Assembly: GCA_016713985.1 (NCBI GenBank)
Contig: JADJOD010000013.1
Location: 76,899-140,898 of the forward strand
DNA: 64,000 nucleotides
DNA from: Lewinellaceae bacterium
GTDB taxonomy: Bacteria; Bacteroidota; Bacteroidia; Chitinophagales; Saprospiraceae
Reading direction: 5' to 3'
Positions within the stretch are counted from its first letter, which is position 1; every line of letters starts with the position of its first letter. Of the stretch, positions 1-7,352 are shown in pieces. Under the pieces are notes generated by a model, which saw only the letters and a program-made list of their open reading frames with translations, did no database searches and was not told where the DNA came from. Made by a program: the position numbers and the translations under genes.

Positions 1-159
1 CTCCAGACCGGCAGCGATTTTGGCGTTTTGTGCGAGCTGGACCCCTTGAGCAAACACCCGCGCACCGAGTTTGCCGAAGGGGAAACCCTTACGTTTAAAG
101 GCATTTGTACGGGCATCAATTTTGACGTGCAACTCACGCGCTGCGTGGAAGTGAAATAA
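1..159 (+). CDS. OB-fold (tRNA_anti-like) protein, C-terminal part
   Basis: The window opens inside this gene; 52 codons are visible in frame 1, ending in TAA at 157-159. The translated tail (VLCELDPLSKHPRTEF, then GETLTFKGICTG and DVQLTRCVEVK) matches the closing strands of the tRNA_anti-like OB-fold family, small predicted secreted or lipoprotein OB-folds common in Bacteroidota, where a G-x-C-x-G turn precedes a D-V-x-L-x-x-C strand. The N-terminus and any signal peptide lie outside the window. A DUF5777 barrel gene follows after 28 bases, so the two are probably co-transcribed. Family assignment is from motif memory on a short fragment. The function is unknown. Confidence 0.55.
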   Translation, partial: LQTGSDFGVLCELDPLSKHPRTEFAEGETLTFKGICTGINFDVQLTRCVEVK

Positions 160-187
160 CTTACAACTCAATGAAAAGCAATTCATT

Positions 188-1096
188 ATGAAAAAAATAT
201 ACTTGTTTGCCGCCCTTCTTTTCGGCGCCGGACTGCTGAAAGCCCAACCCAACGACCTGCTTTCCCTGCTGGGAGAAGAAGAGACGACCGACTATACCAC
301 CGCGACTTTCAAAACCACCCGTATCGTCAACGGACACTCGGTCGAAAACTGCGGGGAAGGCGTCCTCGATTTTAAAATTTCACACCGTTTTAATACCCTG
401 CGAAACGGCCTCTACGATATGTTCGGCCTCGACGGCGCCACCATTCGAATCGGCCTCGACTACGGGATCACCGACCGGCTGATGATCGGCGCCGGCCGTG
501 GAGGCCGGGAAAAAATCATCGATGGTTTTGCCAAATACAAAATTTTGCGGCAAAGCACCGGCAAACGCAACATGCCCGTCACGCTTACCTACCTGGTAGA
601 CGCACAGGTCAAAACGTTGAAATTCGAAGACCTCGAACGCGACAACAAGTTCACTTCCAGGCTTTTTTATACCCACCAGTTGCTTATCGCGCGTAAGTTC
701 AACGAGCGGCTTTCCCTGCAACTGATGCCTACGCTGGTGCATCGCAACCTGGTGGCTGCTGCCGGCGACAAAAACGACATTTATGCCATCGGGGTTGCCG
801 GACGTATCAAAATCACGAAGCGCGTGACGTTCAACGCCGAATACTACTGCGTGCCAGCCGGTCAGATCGAAAATTACGCCAATGCACTCTCGCTTGGTTT
901 TGAGATCGAGACGGGCGGGCACGTCTTTCAGCTGCACTTCACCAATGCGCAGGATATGAATTACAAGGGATTTATTACGGAAACCCGGGAAGACTGGTTT
1001 TTCAAAAACTCAGAAGGCAAGACCTTGAGCGGTGTTCGGTTCGGGTTCAACGTCTCGCGGGTATTTACGCTCAAGAAGCCGAAAGGCCTGAAATAG
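188..1096 (+). CDS. DUF5777 family outer-membrane beta-barrel protein
   Basis: A 302-residue protein with a clear signal peptide (about residues 1-19, ending KAQ) followed by alternating hydrophobic and polar stretches expected for an outer-membrane barrel. The segment LDFKISHRFNTLRNGLYDMFGLDGATIRIGL-type, near residues 61-90, is the signature block of DUF5777. A second copy of the family lies at 26193-27179 and shares this block (HRFGTLQNGFDDAFGFYAPSNIRLG-like) and the FYTHQLLIARKFN/YFHQLIIARKIN block. In Bacteroidota these barrels often sit beside YceI and cytochrome-like genes, and the second copy here does so. The molecular role is not known to me. The ATG at 188 leads straight into the signal peptide, which supports the start. 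Confidence 0.8.
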   Translation: MKKIYLFAALLFGAGLLKAQPNDLLSLLGEEETTDYTTATFKTTRIVNGHSVENCGEGVLDFKISHRFNTLRNGLYDMFGLDGATIRIGLDYGITDRLMIGAGRGGREKIIDGFAKYKILRQSTGKRNMPVTLTYLVDAQVKTLKFEDLERDNKFTSRLFYTHQLLIARKFNERLSLQLMPTLVHRNLVAAAGDKNDIYAIGVAGRIKITKRVTFNAEYYCVPAGQIENYANALSLGFEIETGGHVFQLHFTNAQDMNYKGFITETREDWFFKNSEGKTLSGVRFGFNVSRVFTLKKPKGLK

Positions 1097-1119
1097 ACGG
1101 TTTGTCTATTGTATAAAAC

Positions 1120-1186
1120 AAGACCGGATGAAGAGGACCAACAGGATAGTATAAAATTATCCTGTTGGTCCTCTTCATCCGGTCTT
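1120..1186. terminator. Perfect 29-bp stem hairpin between convergent genes
   Basis: Bases 1120-1148 and 1158-1186 are exact reverse complements (29 bp) with a 9-base AT-rich loop. A T/A-rich run follows on each side, so it can terminate both the DUF5777 gene (plus) and the desaturase gene (minus). A 29-bp perfect stem is much longer than a usual intrinsic terminator. Confidence 0.8.
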
Positions 1187-1208
1187 TAATTTTTAAATAC
1201 CGGAGAAA

Positions 1209-2258
1209 TTACTTTTGTTTTTCCTGGCGGCGGCGTTTCATGTATTCCATAAACGTAATCATCCGCTCCTGCTCTTCATCCCACAATTTATTGAATATAC
1301 AGCGCAGGCTTTCGAAAAACGTAATTTTATTGGCGACCTGGTCGAGTATCGGGTTTTCGTGGTGACAACGAGCCAGCTCGTAATTGGGCACCAGCGGATT
1401 CAGGTGGTGAATATGGTGATACCCGATATTACCGGTGAGCCAATGCATCAGTTTGGGGAGATTATAAAACGTACTTCCCTGCACAGCCGCCCGGATGTAT
1501 TCCCATTTGTCTTTCCACTCCTTGTACGTGGTTTCATGCTGGTGCTGGACGTAGAAAAACCAAACGGCGATCACCCCGAAAAACAACAAAATGGGGAGGT
1601 GCACCATGAGGAATGCTTCGTAACCCAGGAACCAGATCAGCCCGATGTAAAACGCGGCCAGAATGAGGTTGTGTTTGAGCAGGGCCTTGTGAGCATGTTC
1701 CCAACCTTTCAGCCGGATCATCGGAAAACGATTCTGGATCAGCAGATACCAGGCCGGCCCGATCACAAACAACACCGGTGCGCTGCGAAACAAGCCGTAC
1801 TGGATTTTTCCCCAGCGGCTCAGTTTTTTAAATTCATTGACGGTCAGCAGGTTAATATCGCCGATGTCGCGGTGTTCCCATAAAATACCGTTGTGGCCGT
1901 GGTGAAAATTGTGGCTTTTCGCCCAATACCGGTAGGGCATAAAGCTGATAATACTGCATATTTCGCCGATGACGTCGTTGACTTTTCTATTGGCTGTAAA
2001 AGACTGGTGACCACAATCGTGCTGAATAATGAATATCCGAACCAGGAAAAAAGCATTCACAAATCCAAGTGCCAGCGTCGCCCAAAAAGACACGTCGATC
2101 AGCAGATACATGGCCGTCCAGATAGCGACAAAAGGCAGGAACGAATTGAGAATTTGAATAACCGCTTTTTTCGTATCCGGAAGTTGGTAGGTTTTTACAA
2201 TAGCAGGAAGGCGTTGCAAAATGGCGGGATCATAGTTTGAAACTTTAACTGTACCCAT
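1209..2258 (-). CDS. Membrane fatty acid desaturase
   Basis: A 349-residue polytopic membrane protein with the three histidine boxes of membrane-bound acyl desaturases: HDCGH at residues 80-84, HNFHH at 116-120, and a third box (YHHIHHLNP) near residue 280. Hydrophobic segments flank the boxes (about 38-80, 165-185, 205-245), as expected for a di-iron enzyme whose His boxes face the cytoplasm. The family introduces a double bond into acyl chains of lipids using O2 and reduced ferredoxin or cytochrome b5. The exact regiospecificity cannot be read from the sequence. The C-terminus is strongly basic (KRRRQEKQK). It is transcribed away from the methyltransferase at 2411. Confidence 0.9.
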   Translation of the reverse strand: MGTVKVSNYDPAILQRLPAIVKTYQLPDTKKAVIQILNSFLPFVAIWTAMYLLIDVSFWATLALGFVNAFFLVRIFIIQHDCGHQSFTANRKVNDVIGEICSIISFMPYRYWAKSHNFHHGHNGILWEHRDIGDINLLTVNEFKKLSRWGKIQYGLFRSAPVLFVIGPAWYLLIQNRFPMIRLKGWEHAHKALLKHNLILAAFYIGLIWFLGYEAFLMVHLPILLFFGVIAVWFFYVQHQHETTYKEWKDKWEYIRAAVQGSTFYNLPKLMHWLTGNIGYHHIHHLNPLVPNYELARCHHENPILDQVANKITFFESLRCIFNKLWDEEQERMITFMEYMKRRRQEKQK

Positions 2259-2300
2259 TTGAAAAAGAATGTGTTATGTAAAAATTACATGTGAAAATAA

Positions 2301-2332
2301 AAATGCCAGGCCCCTGATGGCGTCCGGCATTT
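2301..2332 (-). terminator. Orphan hairpin with T-rich tail in desaturase leader
   Basis: AAATGCC (2301-2307) pairs with GGCATTT (2326-2332), with weaker inner pairing. On the minus strand the stem is followed by TTTTTATTTT, the form of an intrinsic terminator. It lies 40 bases upstream of the desaturase start with no minus-strand gene before it, so it could be a leader attenuator or the end of a small RNA. This is weak evidence only. Confidence 0.3.
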
Positions 2333-2410
2333 GGTAATGGCGCTCAAAAGTCGTTATTATTTGTAATTCAATTTGCATTAAACGTTAATTTTCCGGCAAC
2401 TGAAAGACAA

Positions 2411-3067
2411 ATGCAGTTTCCTTTTTTTAAAAAGGTCCTTATTGCCCTCCGGCGCCTGCGTTACCCCGGCGCCGCAGATTACTGGGAACGGCGCTACGCC
2501 GGAGGTGGTGATTCGGGAGCAGGCTCAGCCGGCCGCCTCGCAGTATACAAAGCCGAGACGGTAAACCGGTTTGTTCGGGAACACCACATACAGTCCGTTG
2601 TAGAATTCGGGTGTGGCGACGGCCGGCAACTCCGGTTGGCCGAATACCCGATTTACTGTGGATTGGACGTTTCAAAAAGTGCCGTACTGCGTTGCCGCGA
2701 TTTGTTTGCCGGCGATACTTCCCGTTGTTTTGAACGATACCGGCCGGAATTATTCAACCCGCATGATTTTCAAGCGGATATGGCACTTTCGCTGGAGGTG
2801 ATCTTTCACCTGACGGAAGACGACGTATATAACCTTTATATCCGTCATTTGTTCGCTGCCGCGCGCCGCTGGGTGGTTATTTTTTCCTCCGACAGGGTCG
2901 ATACCACCGGCGGTATTTTTCCCCACTTCCGGCCCAGACGGTTTTCAGACGACGTACCGGCGGGCTGGTCACTGATCGGGCGGCTGGAAAACCCGCACAA
3001 TGACATCAGTGTTTCGGAATTTTTCTTTTTCAAAAAAGACGCTCCGGGCGATTGCGACGGGGGATAG
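2411..3067 (+). CDS. Class I SAM-dependent methyltransferase
   Basis: A 218-residue soluble protein. The SAM-binding motif I is VVEFGCGDG at residues 63-71, followed by an acidic strand end (YCGLDVS, near 83-88) that would hold the ribose hydroxyls, and by a DMALSLEVIFHL segment corresponding to motif post-II/III. The N-terminus is basic and amphipathic. The substrate is not identifiable. Related proteins are annotated only as class I methyltransferases, often near sugar or cell-surface genes. It starts 152 bases from the divergent desaturase gene. The initial ATG follows closely on an AAAGACAA stretch and no better downstream start is seen. Confidence 0.75.
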   Translation: MQFPFFKKVLIALRRLRYPGAADYWERRYAGGGDSGAGSAGRLAVYKAETVNRFVREHHIQSVVEFGCGDGRQLRLAEYPIYCGLDVSKSAVLRCRDLFAGDTSRCFERYRPELFNPHDFQADMALSLEVIFHLTEDDVYNLYIRHLFAAARRWVVIFSSDRVDTTGGIFPHFRPRRFSDDVPAGWSLIGRLENPHNDISVSEFFFFKKDAPGDCDGG

Positions 3068-3104
3068 AGCGCGTCTCAATCGCCATTGTACCTTGTAAAT
3101 TGCA

Positions 3105-3255
3105 CATTGGTCATTGGTCATTGGTCATTGGTCATTGGTCATTGGTCATTGGTCATTGGTCATTGTACATTTTTTTGAATTTTTAATTAAAAATCAATCA
3201 TTTAAAAATTAAAAAATTACTAATGTTCAATTTCCAATGACCAATGACCAATTTT
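3105..3255. repeat. Palindromic element A: CATTGGT tandem repeats plus AT-rich core
   Basis: Eight exact copies of the heptamer CATTGGT fill 3105-3160. They are followed by an AT-rich core at about 3169-3230 and then by reverse-complement copies (CCAATGACCAATGACCAAT) near 3232-3252, so the whole can fold back on itself. A second element with almost the same core lies at 53036-53193. Confidence 0.85.
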
Positions 3256-3261
3256 AATGAC

Positions 3262-4029
3262 TTACGAAGCACCCTCCATCCCCAGCCAGTGTTGCAGTCG
3301 CTCCCGGTACTTTTCAAAAGAAGGCAGATTATTGTGCGAGCCGCCTTCGATGGTCACAAATTCGTCGCCGGGCTTGAGGCATAACTTCAGTCTGGCAGCG
3401 GAAGTATACGGCACGACCCGGTCCCTTGTGCCGTGAACAATCAGGACCGGCGCCGTGGTTTTTTCCAAAAAGGAATGGTTGGGAAATTCAAAAGCCGGCT
3501 CAAACGGCAAGTCGTTTTTGCGCAGGTGGCTGGTCAGCACACCGCGGATGTTGTCAAAAGGTGTTTCCAGGATGAGCATCTTCACCGGCACCTGAGCCGC
3601 CAGGTAACAGGCCATGCCGGAGCCCAGTGAACGCCCGTACAATACGATCTCTTCCGGGGCATATTTTTTTCGCAACCACTTGTAAATCAACAAGGCATCG
3701 GCATATAAGGCTTTTTCTTCCGGCTCGCCCGTACTTTTTCCGTAACCCCGGTAGTCGGGGGCAAAAAAATCGTAACCCAGCCCCTTAAAATCGCGGTGCA
3801 TCGCCCCCCAACGCTGCAAATTATCGCGGTTGCCGTGGAAGTACAGCACCACACCGCGCCCGGATATTCCCGACGCCGGAAAAAACAACCCGTTCAGGCG
3901 CTGGCCGTCGGGGGTTGCAAAATAATGCTCCTCAAAAGGTTCCGGAAACTGAAACCGGTAGTCCGCCGCCAGTCGGACAGGTCGAAAAATGGCTTTTTTT
4001 TGTAAATAAACGGATAAGGGGGAAAGCAT
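3262..4029 (-). CDS. Alpha/beta hydrolase (BEM46/ABHD13-17-like)
   Basis: A 255-residue serine hydrolase. The oxyanion strand YFHGN is at residues 63-67, the nucleophile elbow GRSLG places the catalytic Ser at 134, the Asp is in HGTRD (residue 203) and the His in GSHNN (232), completing the triad with family spacing. The N-terminus (YLQKKAIFRP, then a DGQRLNGLFFP strand) resembles the BEM46/ABHD17 group of S9-clan hydrolases. Known members act on lipid or thioester substrates, but the substrate here is unknown. The gene follows the MazG-like gene by about 20 bases on the same strand, so the pair is probably one operon. Confidence 0.85.
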   Translation of the reverse strand: MLSPLSVYLQKKAIFRPVRLAADYRFQFPEPFEEHYFATPDGQRLNGLFFPASGISGRGVVLYFHGNRDNLQRWGAMHRDFKGLGYDFFAPDYRGYGKSTGEPEEKALYADALLIYKWLRKKYAPEEIVLYGRSLGSGMACYLAAQVPVKMLILETPFDNIRGVLTSHLRKNDLPFEPAFEFPNHSFLEKTTAPVLIVHGTRDRVVPYTSAARLKLCLKPGDEFVTIEGGSHNNLPSFEKYRERLQHWLGMEGAS

Positions 4030-4049
4030 GGCCGTGGCAGGTAAAACGA

Positions 4050-4387
4050 TTATTTCAATTTTTCATTGGCGGCGTGGCGGGCGGCATCGCGCAGGGTTTT
4101 CTTTTCCAGGTTTTTTGCAAAGCTTCCGTCAGGTCAATCCCCGTCTGGTTGGCGAGGCAGATGAGCACGAACAAAACATCCGCCATTTCGTCAGGCAGAT
4201 CAGTTCGGGCGGAAGCCGCCTGTTCGGGTGTTTTGAACGACTGTTCGCCGTACAAACGGGCCATCAGGCGGGCAACTTCACCCACCTCTTCCATCAGTAT
4301 GGCCGTATTCGTCAATTCGCCGTAGTAGCGAATACCAACGGTGTTGATCCAGTTATCTACTGTTTTTTGCGCTTCTGATAGGGTCAT
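4050..4387 (-). CDS. MazG-like nucleotide pyrophosphohydrolase, frameshifted near the 3' end
   Basis: A small all-alpha NTP pyrophosphatase. From the ATG at 4387, EEVGE lies at residues 33-37 and EMADV at 67-71, the EExxE and ExxD metal-binding motifs of the MazG/dUTPase fold. As read, the frame runs through a T6 run (4111-4116) into a non-family tail and stops at 4055. One extra base in that run restores KNLEKKTLRDAARHAANEKLK, the usual end of the family, stopping at 4050. An upstream in-frame ATG at 4429 would translate the AACAATCC repeat, so the start at 4387 is preferred. Its usual role is removal of non-canonical nucleotides; the substrate here is unknown. Confidence 0.75.
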
Positions 4388-4513
4388 TGTTGGATTGTTG
4401 GATTGTTGGATTGTTGTTATTGCCGGCATTGTTAGATTGCTGGCATTGTTGGATTGTTATTATTGTTCCGCTTTGGGTTTCCCGGCCAACAATGCCAGCA
4501 ATCTAACAATGCC
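4386..4513. repeat. Octamer repeats and perfect 28-bp inverted repeat
   Basis: Tandem ATTGTTGG units occupy about 4386-4416. They are followed by a perfect 28-bp inverted repeat, 4425-4452 against 4486-4513, separated by 33 bases. The tandem part directly abuts the start codon of the MazG-like gene on its coding strand, and the inverted repeat sits behind the radical SAM gene that ends at 4527. Confidence 0.85.
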
Positions 4514-4526
4514 AACAATGAAGCCT

Positions 4527-5549
4527 CTATGCCCACACCGAACAGCCTTCCGTACAATTCCGGCAAATATCGATCTGATCGCGGCCTTTTAATATAGCGT
4601 TCCGAAACTTGTCATATTCCGGCGCCTGCCAGATGGATTTGAACGGGTGATTTTTCAGGTCGCCGAGCCGGTATTTTGCATCTTTGTCAAAACAACAGGG
4701 GACAACCTGCCCGTCCCAGGTGATCACGCAGGAATGCCAGAGTTTCCAGCATTGATAAGCGAGACTGTTTTTCACCTGCCAGGTGCCGTCGGTCGCCCTG
4801 CGATAGCGGGCGTAGCGGTCCTGGGTGGGTATCAGTGGGTTTCCATGCTGATAATCATACACTTGCGCGGTTTTTAGTTTCACCTCGTCCACCCCGATCT
4901 CCCGGGCCAATCGAAACACATCGGGTATCTGGTGTTCGTTGGGTTTTACGACCAGGAACTGAAATACCACGTGCGGACGGCGGCTTTTCAGCAGGCGTTT
5001 CCAGCGGATCACGTTGCGCGCACCCTGCAACACCTGTTCCAGATTGCCGCCGATCCGGTACTGTTCATAGGTTGCCTGCGTGGTGCCGTCTACCGAAATA
5101 ATCAGCCGGTCGAGCCCCGATTCCACGGTACGGCGCGCATTTTCATCATTCAGAAAATGTCCGTTGGTACTGGTAATGGTAAAAATCCGCCGGTCGTGCG
5201 CATATTTCACCATCTCCAGAAATTTGGGATTGATATACGGCTCTCCCTGAAAGTAAAAGATGAGGTAAAACAGGTCCCGATGCAGTTCGTCCGTCATCCG
5301 GCGAAAAAAATCTTCTTTCAGGTTGCCGGTTTGCCTGCTGAATGCCCGCAGCCCGCTGGGGCATTCGGGGCAGCGGAGATTGCAGGCGGTGGTGGGTTCT
5401 ATACTCACGGTCACCGGCATCCCCCATTGAATGGGTCGGCGCGTCCATTTGGACAAATAGAACGAAGCCAGTACTTTAGCGAAGTTCCAAACGCGGCGCA
5501 GGGTAATCTTCGCCAAAAAATTGCAGCTGTCGTTCAGAAAGATTTTCAT
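4527..5549 (-). CDS. Radical SAM/SPASM domain protein
   Basis: A 340-residue protein read from the ATG at 5549. The frame stays open to 6005, but the upstream extension overlaps the divergent PKD gene and has no family similarity. CNLRCPEC (residues 56-63) is the CX3CX2C motif that binds the SAM-cleaving 4Fe-4S cluster. The C-terminal part (VVPCCFDKDAKYRLGDL and CRNCTEG) is a SPASM domain binding one or two auxiliary clusters. Such proteins modify peptides or carry out sulfatase- or heme-type maturations. No precursor peptide or partner enzyme is visible nearby, so the substrate is open. A -7 box TACCTTTG ends seven bases before the ATG, suggesting a leaderless mRNA. Confidence 0.85.
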   Translation of the reverse strand: MKIFLNDSCNFLAKITLRRVWNFAKVLASFYLSKWTRRPIQWGMPVTVSIEPTTACNLRCPECPSGLRAFSRQTGNLKEDFFRRMTDELHRDLFYLIFYFQGEPYINPKFLEMVKYAHDRRIFTITSTNGHFLNDENARRTVESGLDRLIISVDGTTQATYEQYRIGGNLEQVLQGARNVIRWKRLLKSRRPHVVFQFLVVKPNEHQIPDVFRLAREIGVDEVKLKTAQVYDYQHGNPLIPTQDRYARYRRATDGTWQVKNSLAYQCWKLWHSCVITWDGQVVPCCFDKDAKYRLGDLKNHPFKSIWQAPEYDKFRNAILKGRDQIDICRNCTEGCSVWA

Positions 5550-5555
5550 GACCCG

Positions 5556-5563
5556 CAAAGGTA
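5556..5563 (-). promoter_or_regulatory. -7 box TACCTTTG of radical SAM gene
   Basis: The minus strand reads TACCTTTG, an exact match to the Bacteroidota TANNTTTG box. It ends only six bases from the start codon, so the transcript would begin at or next to the ATG. No convincing TTTG element is seen 19-21 bases upstream. Confidence 0.55.
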
Positions 5564-5575
5564 GGCGATTGACAA

Positions 5576-5607
5576 TTGGGCATACACAGCTTTGCGCTTT
5601 ACCTTTG
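5576..5607 (+). promoter_or_regulatory. Promoter TTGG-N20-TACCTTTG for PKD-domain gene
   Basis: A -33-like TTGG (5576-5579), a 20-base spacer and TACCTTTG (5600-5607) match the Bacteroidota primary sigma factor pattern. It fires into the gene starting at 5634 and is arranged back to back with the radical SAM gene's -7 box. Confidence 0.6.
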
Positions 5608-5633
5608 CCCGGATTATTTAAAAAAACAGGTTT

Positions 5634-6128
5634 ATGACCAGCGAAACAAAGATCGGAAAGGGAAAAAACAAGGAAACCATCCTGCTCATCATTGTGGCGA
5701 TTTTTGGGGTGGCCGGGCTCGTAGCGCTGCAACTTTCGCGGCGAAATACGGTAAATCGCGCCGGAAACCGCGCCGTGGTGCAAGTGGAAAATGCCGAAAA
5801 CACCAATAACCCCGAGTCTTCGGCGCCTATCCAGAAAATACCCGGCGAATTGCTCCGCACCAGCGAATACCCGGAAGCGGGCAAACCGTTCCGTTTTTAT
5901 ATGAGCAAATACAGCCAGGGGCCGGAATACGAACTCGATTTTGGCGACGGGTCGCCGCGCAAAAAGTTTGCAGACGGCTCCGTGCAACACGTTTTTAAAA
6001 AACACGGCCCTTGTGTGGTGACCTTGTACGCGCGTTACGAAGGGCAGGAAATCACCCTCGATACCCTCCGGAAAATTGTCGCCCGGGTGAAAATAGACGC
6101 TCCGGTAGCGCCTATTATTGATTATTAG
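5634..6128 (+). CDS. Single-TM protein with PKD-like domain
   Basis: A 164-residue protein. Residues 1-14 are basic, about 15-35 (ETILLIIVAIFGVAGLVALQL) form one membrane helix, a variable linker follows, and residues about 90-150 are a PKD-like beta-sandwich with the typical YELDFGDGSP strand-turn and a VQHVFKKHGPCVVTLYA strand. The orientation is probably N-in, with the PKD domain in the periplasm. PKD domains usually mediate protein or glycan binding; the partner is unknown. It is monocistronic between a divergent radical SAM gene and the ATP-grasp gene, which has its own promoter. Confidence 0.7.
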   Translation: MTSETKIGKGKNKETILLIIVAIFGVAGLVALQLSRRNTVNRAGNRAVVQVENAENTNNPESSAPIQKIPGELLRTSEYPEAGKPFRFYMSKYSQGPEYELDFGDGSPRKKFADGSVQHVFKKHGPCVVTLYARYEGQEITLDTLRKIVARVKIDAPVAPIIDY

Positions 6129-6168
6129 AAGCGCAACAAGCCCTTTCTTTTTTATTTTTTATCGAATA

Positions 6169-6199
6169 TTTGGCGGCCAATGCCTTTTAAGTAGTTTTG
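6169..6199 (+). promoter_or_regulatory. Consensus promoter TTTG-N19-TAGTTTTG
   Basis: TTTG at 6169-6172, a 19-base spacer and TAGTTTTG at 6192-6199 fit the Bacteroidota consensus exactly. It lies 60 bases before the ATP-grasp gene. Confidence 0.8.
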
Positions 6200-6259
6200 T
6201 CGCACACCATAACCGCACTCGATTTAGTCCTTTAACCATTTTCATTAACTCAGAACGGA

Positions 6260-7273
6260 ATGAAGAAAATCGGAATTTTACACGGAAAGGAGTCCTCGTT
6301 CCCGGAAGCCTTCGTCGCACGGATCAACGCCAAAAACGTAAAAGGTGTTCATGCCGAACCTACCCTCGTGAATGAACTTATGCAGGGCGAACCCACTTCC
6401 TATGCGGTCATGATCGACCGGATCAGCCAGGATGTGCCTTTTTACCGCGCCTATCTCAAAAATGCAGCCCTGAACGGTACGGCCGTGCTCAACAACCCCT
6501 TCTGGTGGAGCGCCGACGAAAAGTTTTTCAACAACTGCCTTTCCACCAAAATCGGCATGCCGGTGCCCCGCACGGTACTGCTGCCCTCCAAGGAAATGCC
6601 GCCGGATACCAGCGCGCAGAGTTTTCGCAACATGAAATACCCGCTGGATTGGGAAAAAATGATCGATTATCTCGGCGGTTTCCCGCTTTTTATGAAACCA
6701 CACGCCGGCGGAGGTTGGAAAAACGTGTATAAAGTCAATAATTTCGACGAGTTTTTCCGCGATTACAACGAAACCAATACCCTCGTCATGCTCCTGCAGG
6801 AAGCCATCGATTTTGATGCCTATTTCCGCTGCTACTGCCTTGGAGGCAAATACGTGCGTATCATGGATTACGAACCCCGCAATCCGCACCATCTCCGTTA
6901 TGTGGCCGACCACAAGGTGTCGAAAGCGCTCCGCGACGAGATGCACGGCCTCGTTTTGCGCATCAATGAAGCGCTGGGATACGATTTTAATACGGTGGAA
7001 TTTGCCATCCGCGACGGCATCCCTTACGCGATCGATTTTTGCAATCCGGCTCCCGATGCCGACGTGAACTCCGTCGGGGAGGAAAATTTCGAATGGGTGG
7101 TGGAAAACTCCGCCAACATGGCGATTGAAAAAGCGCTGGCCCACAAGGAAGGTGGCAACAACCTCACCTGGGGCACTTACGTACGCGATTCCTTATCCGG
7201 AAAAATGCCCGAAGCACCGGCCGGTGCAGCGCCGAAAAAGGCAAGCGGCAAAGCGTCCAAAGCCAAAAAGTGA
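6260..7273 (+). CDS. ATP-grasp fold protein
   Basis: A 337-residue protein. After an N-terminal Rossmann-like preATP-grasp region (MKKIGILHGKE...), residues about 85-290 carry ATP-grasp features: a conserved strand before the lid (FPLFMKPHAGGGWKNVYKV, with the Lys and the Gly-rich loop that cover the phosphates), a hinge segment (VMLLQEAIDFDAYFRCYCLGG), and C-terminal metal-binding residues in FNTVEFAIRDGIPYAIDFCNPAPDADVN (Glu, Asp, Asn). The last ~25 residues are Ala/Lys/Pro-rich and probably disordered. ATP-grasp enzymes join a carboxylate to an amine or thiol through an acyl phosphate. The substrates here are unknown, and no partner ligase is adjacent. Confidence 0.75.
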   Translation: MKKIGILHGKESSFPEAFVARINAKNVKGVHAEPTLVNELMQGEPTSYAVMIDRISQDVPFYRAYLKNAALNGTAVLNNPFWWSADEKFFNNCLSTKIGMPVPRTVLLPSKEMPPDTSAQSFRNMKYPLDWEKMIDYLGGFPLFMKPHAGGGWKNVYKVNNFDEFFRDYNETNTLVMLLQEAIDFDAYFRCYCLGGKYVRIMDYEPRNPHHLRYVADHKVSKALRDEMHGLVLRINEALGYDFNTVEFAIRDGIPYAIDFCNPAPDADVNSVGEENFEWVVENSANMAIEKALAHKEGGNNLTWGTYVRDSLSGKMPEAPAGAAPKKASGKASKAKK

Positions 7274-7293
7274 TCCTTTTTTCCGCAAATAAA

Positions 7294-7325
7294 ATGAGCC
7301 ATCCTGTGTAAACGGGATGGCTCAT
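7294..7325 (-). terminator. Terminator of rpsF-rpsR-rplI operon
   Basis: An 11-bp stem (7294-7304 with 7315-7325) is followed on the minus strand by TTTTATTT. It lies between the convergent ends of the ATP-grasp gene and rplI. A second small hairpin (7332-7347, ACAGGC-AAAA-GCCTGT) sits beside it. Confidence 0.65.
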
Positions 7326-7352
7326 ATCGTTACAGGCAAAAGCCTGTTCTGA

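Noticed and set aside
5550..6005. N-terminal extension of the radical SAM protein
   Set aside because: The extended frame overlaps the PKD-domain gene on the opposite strand and shows no family similarity before the ATG at 5549.
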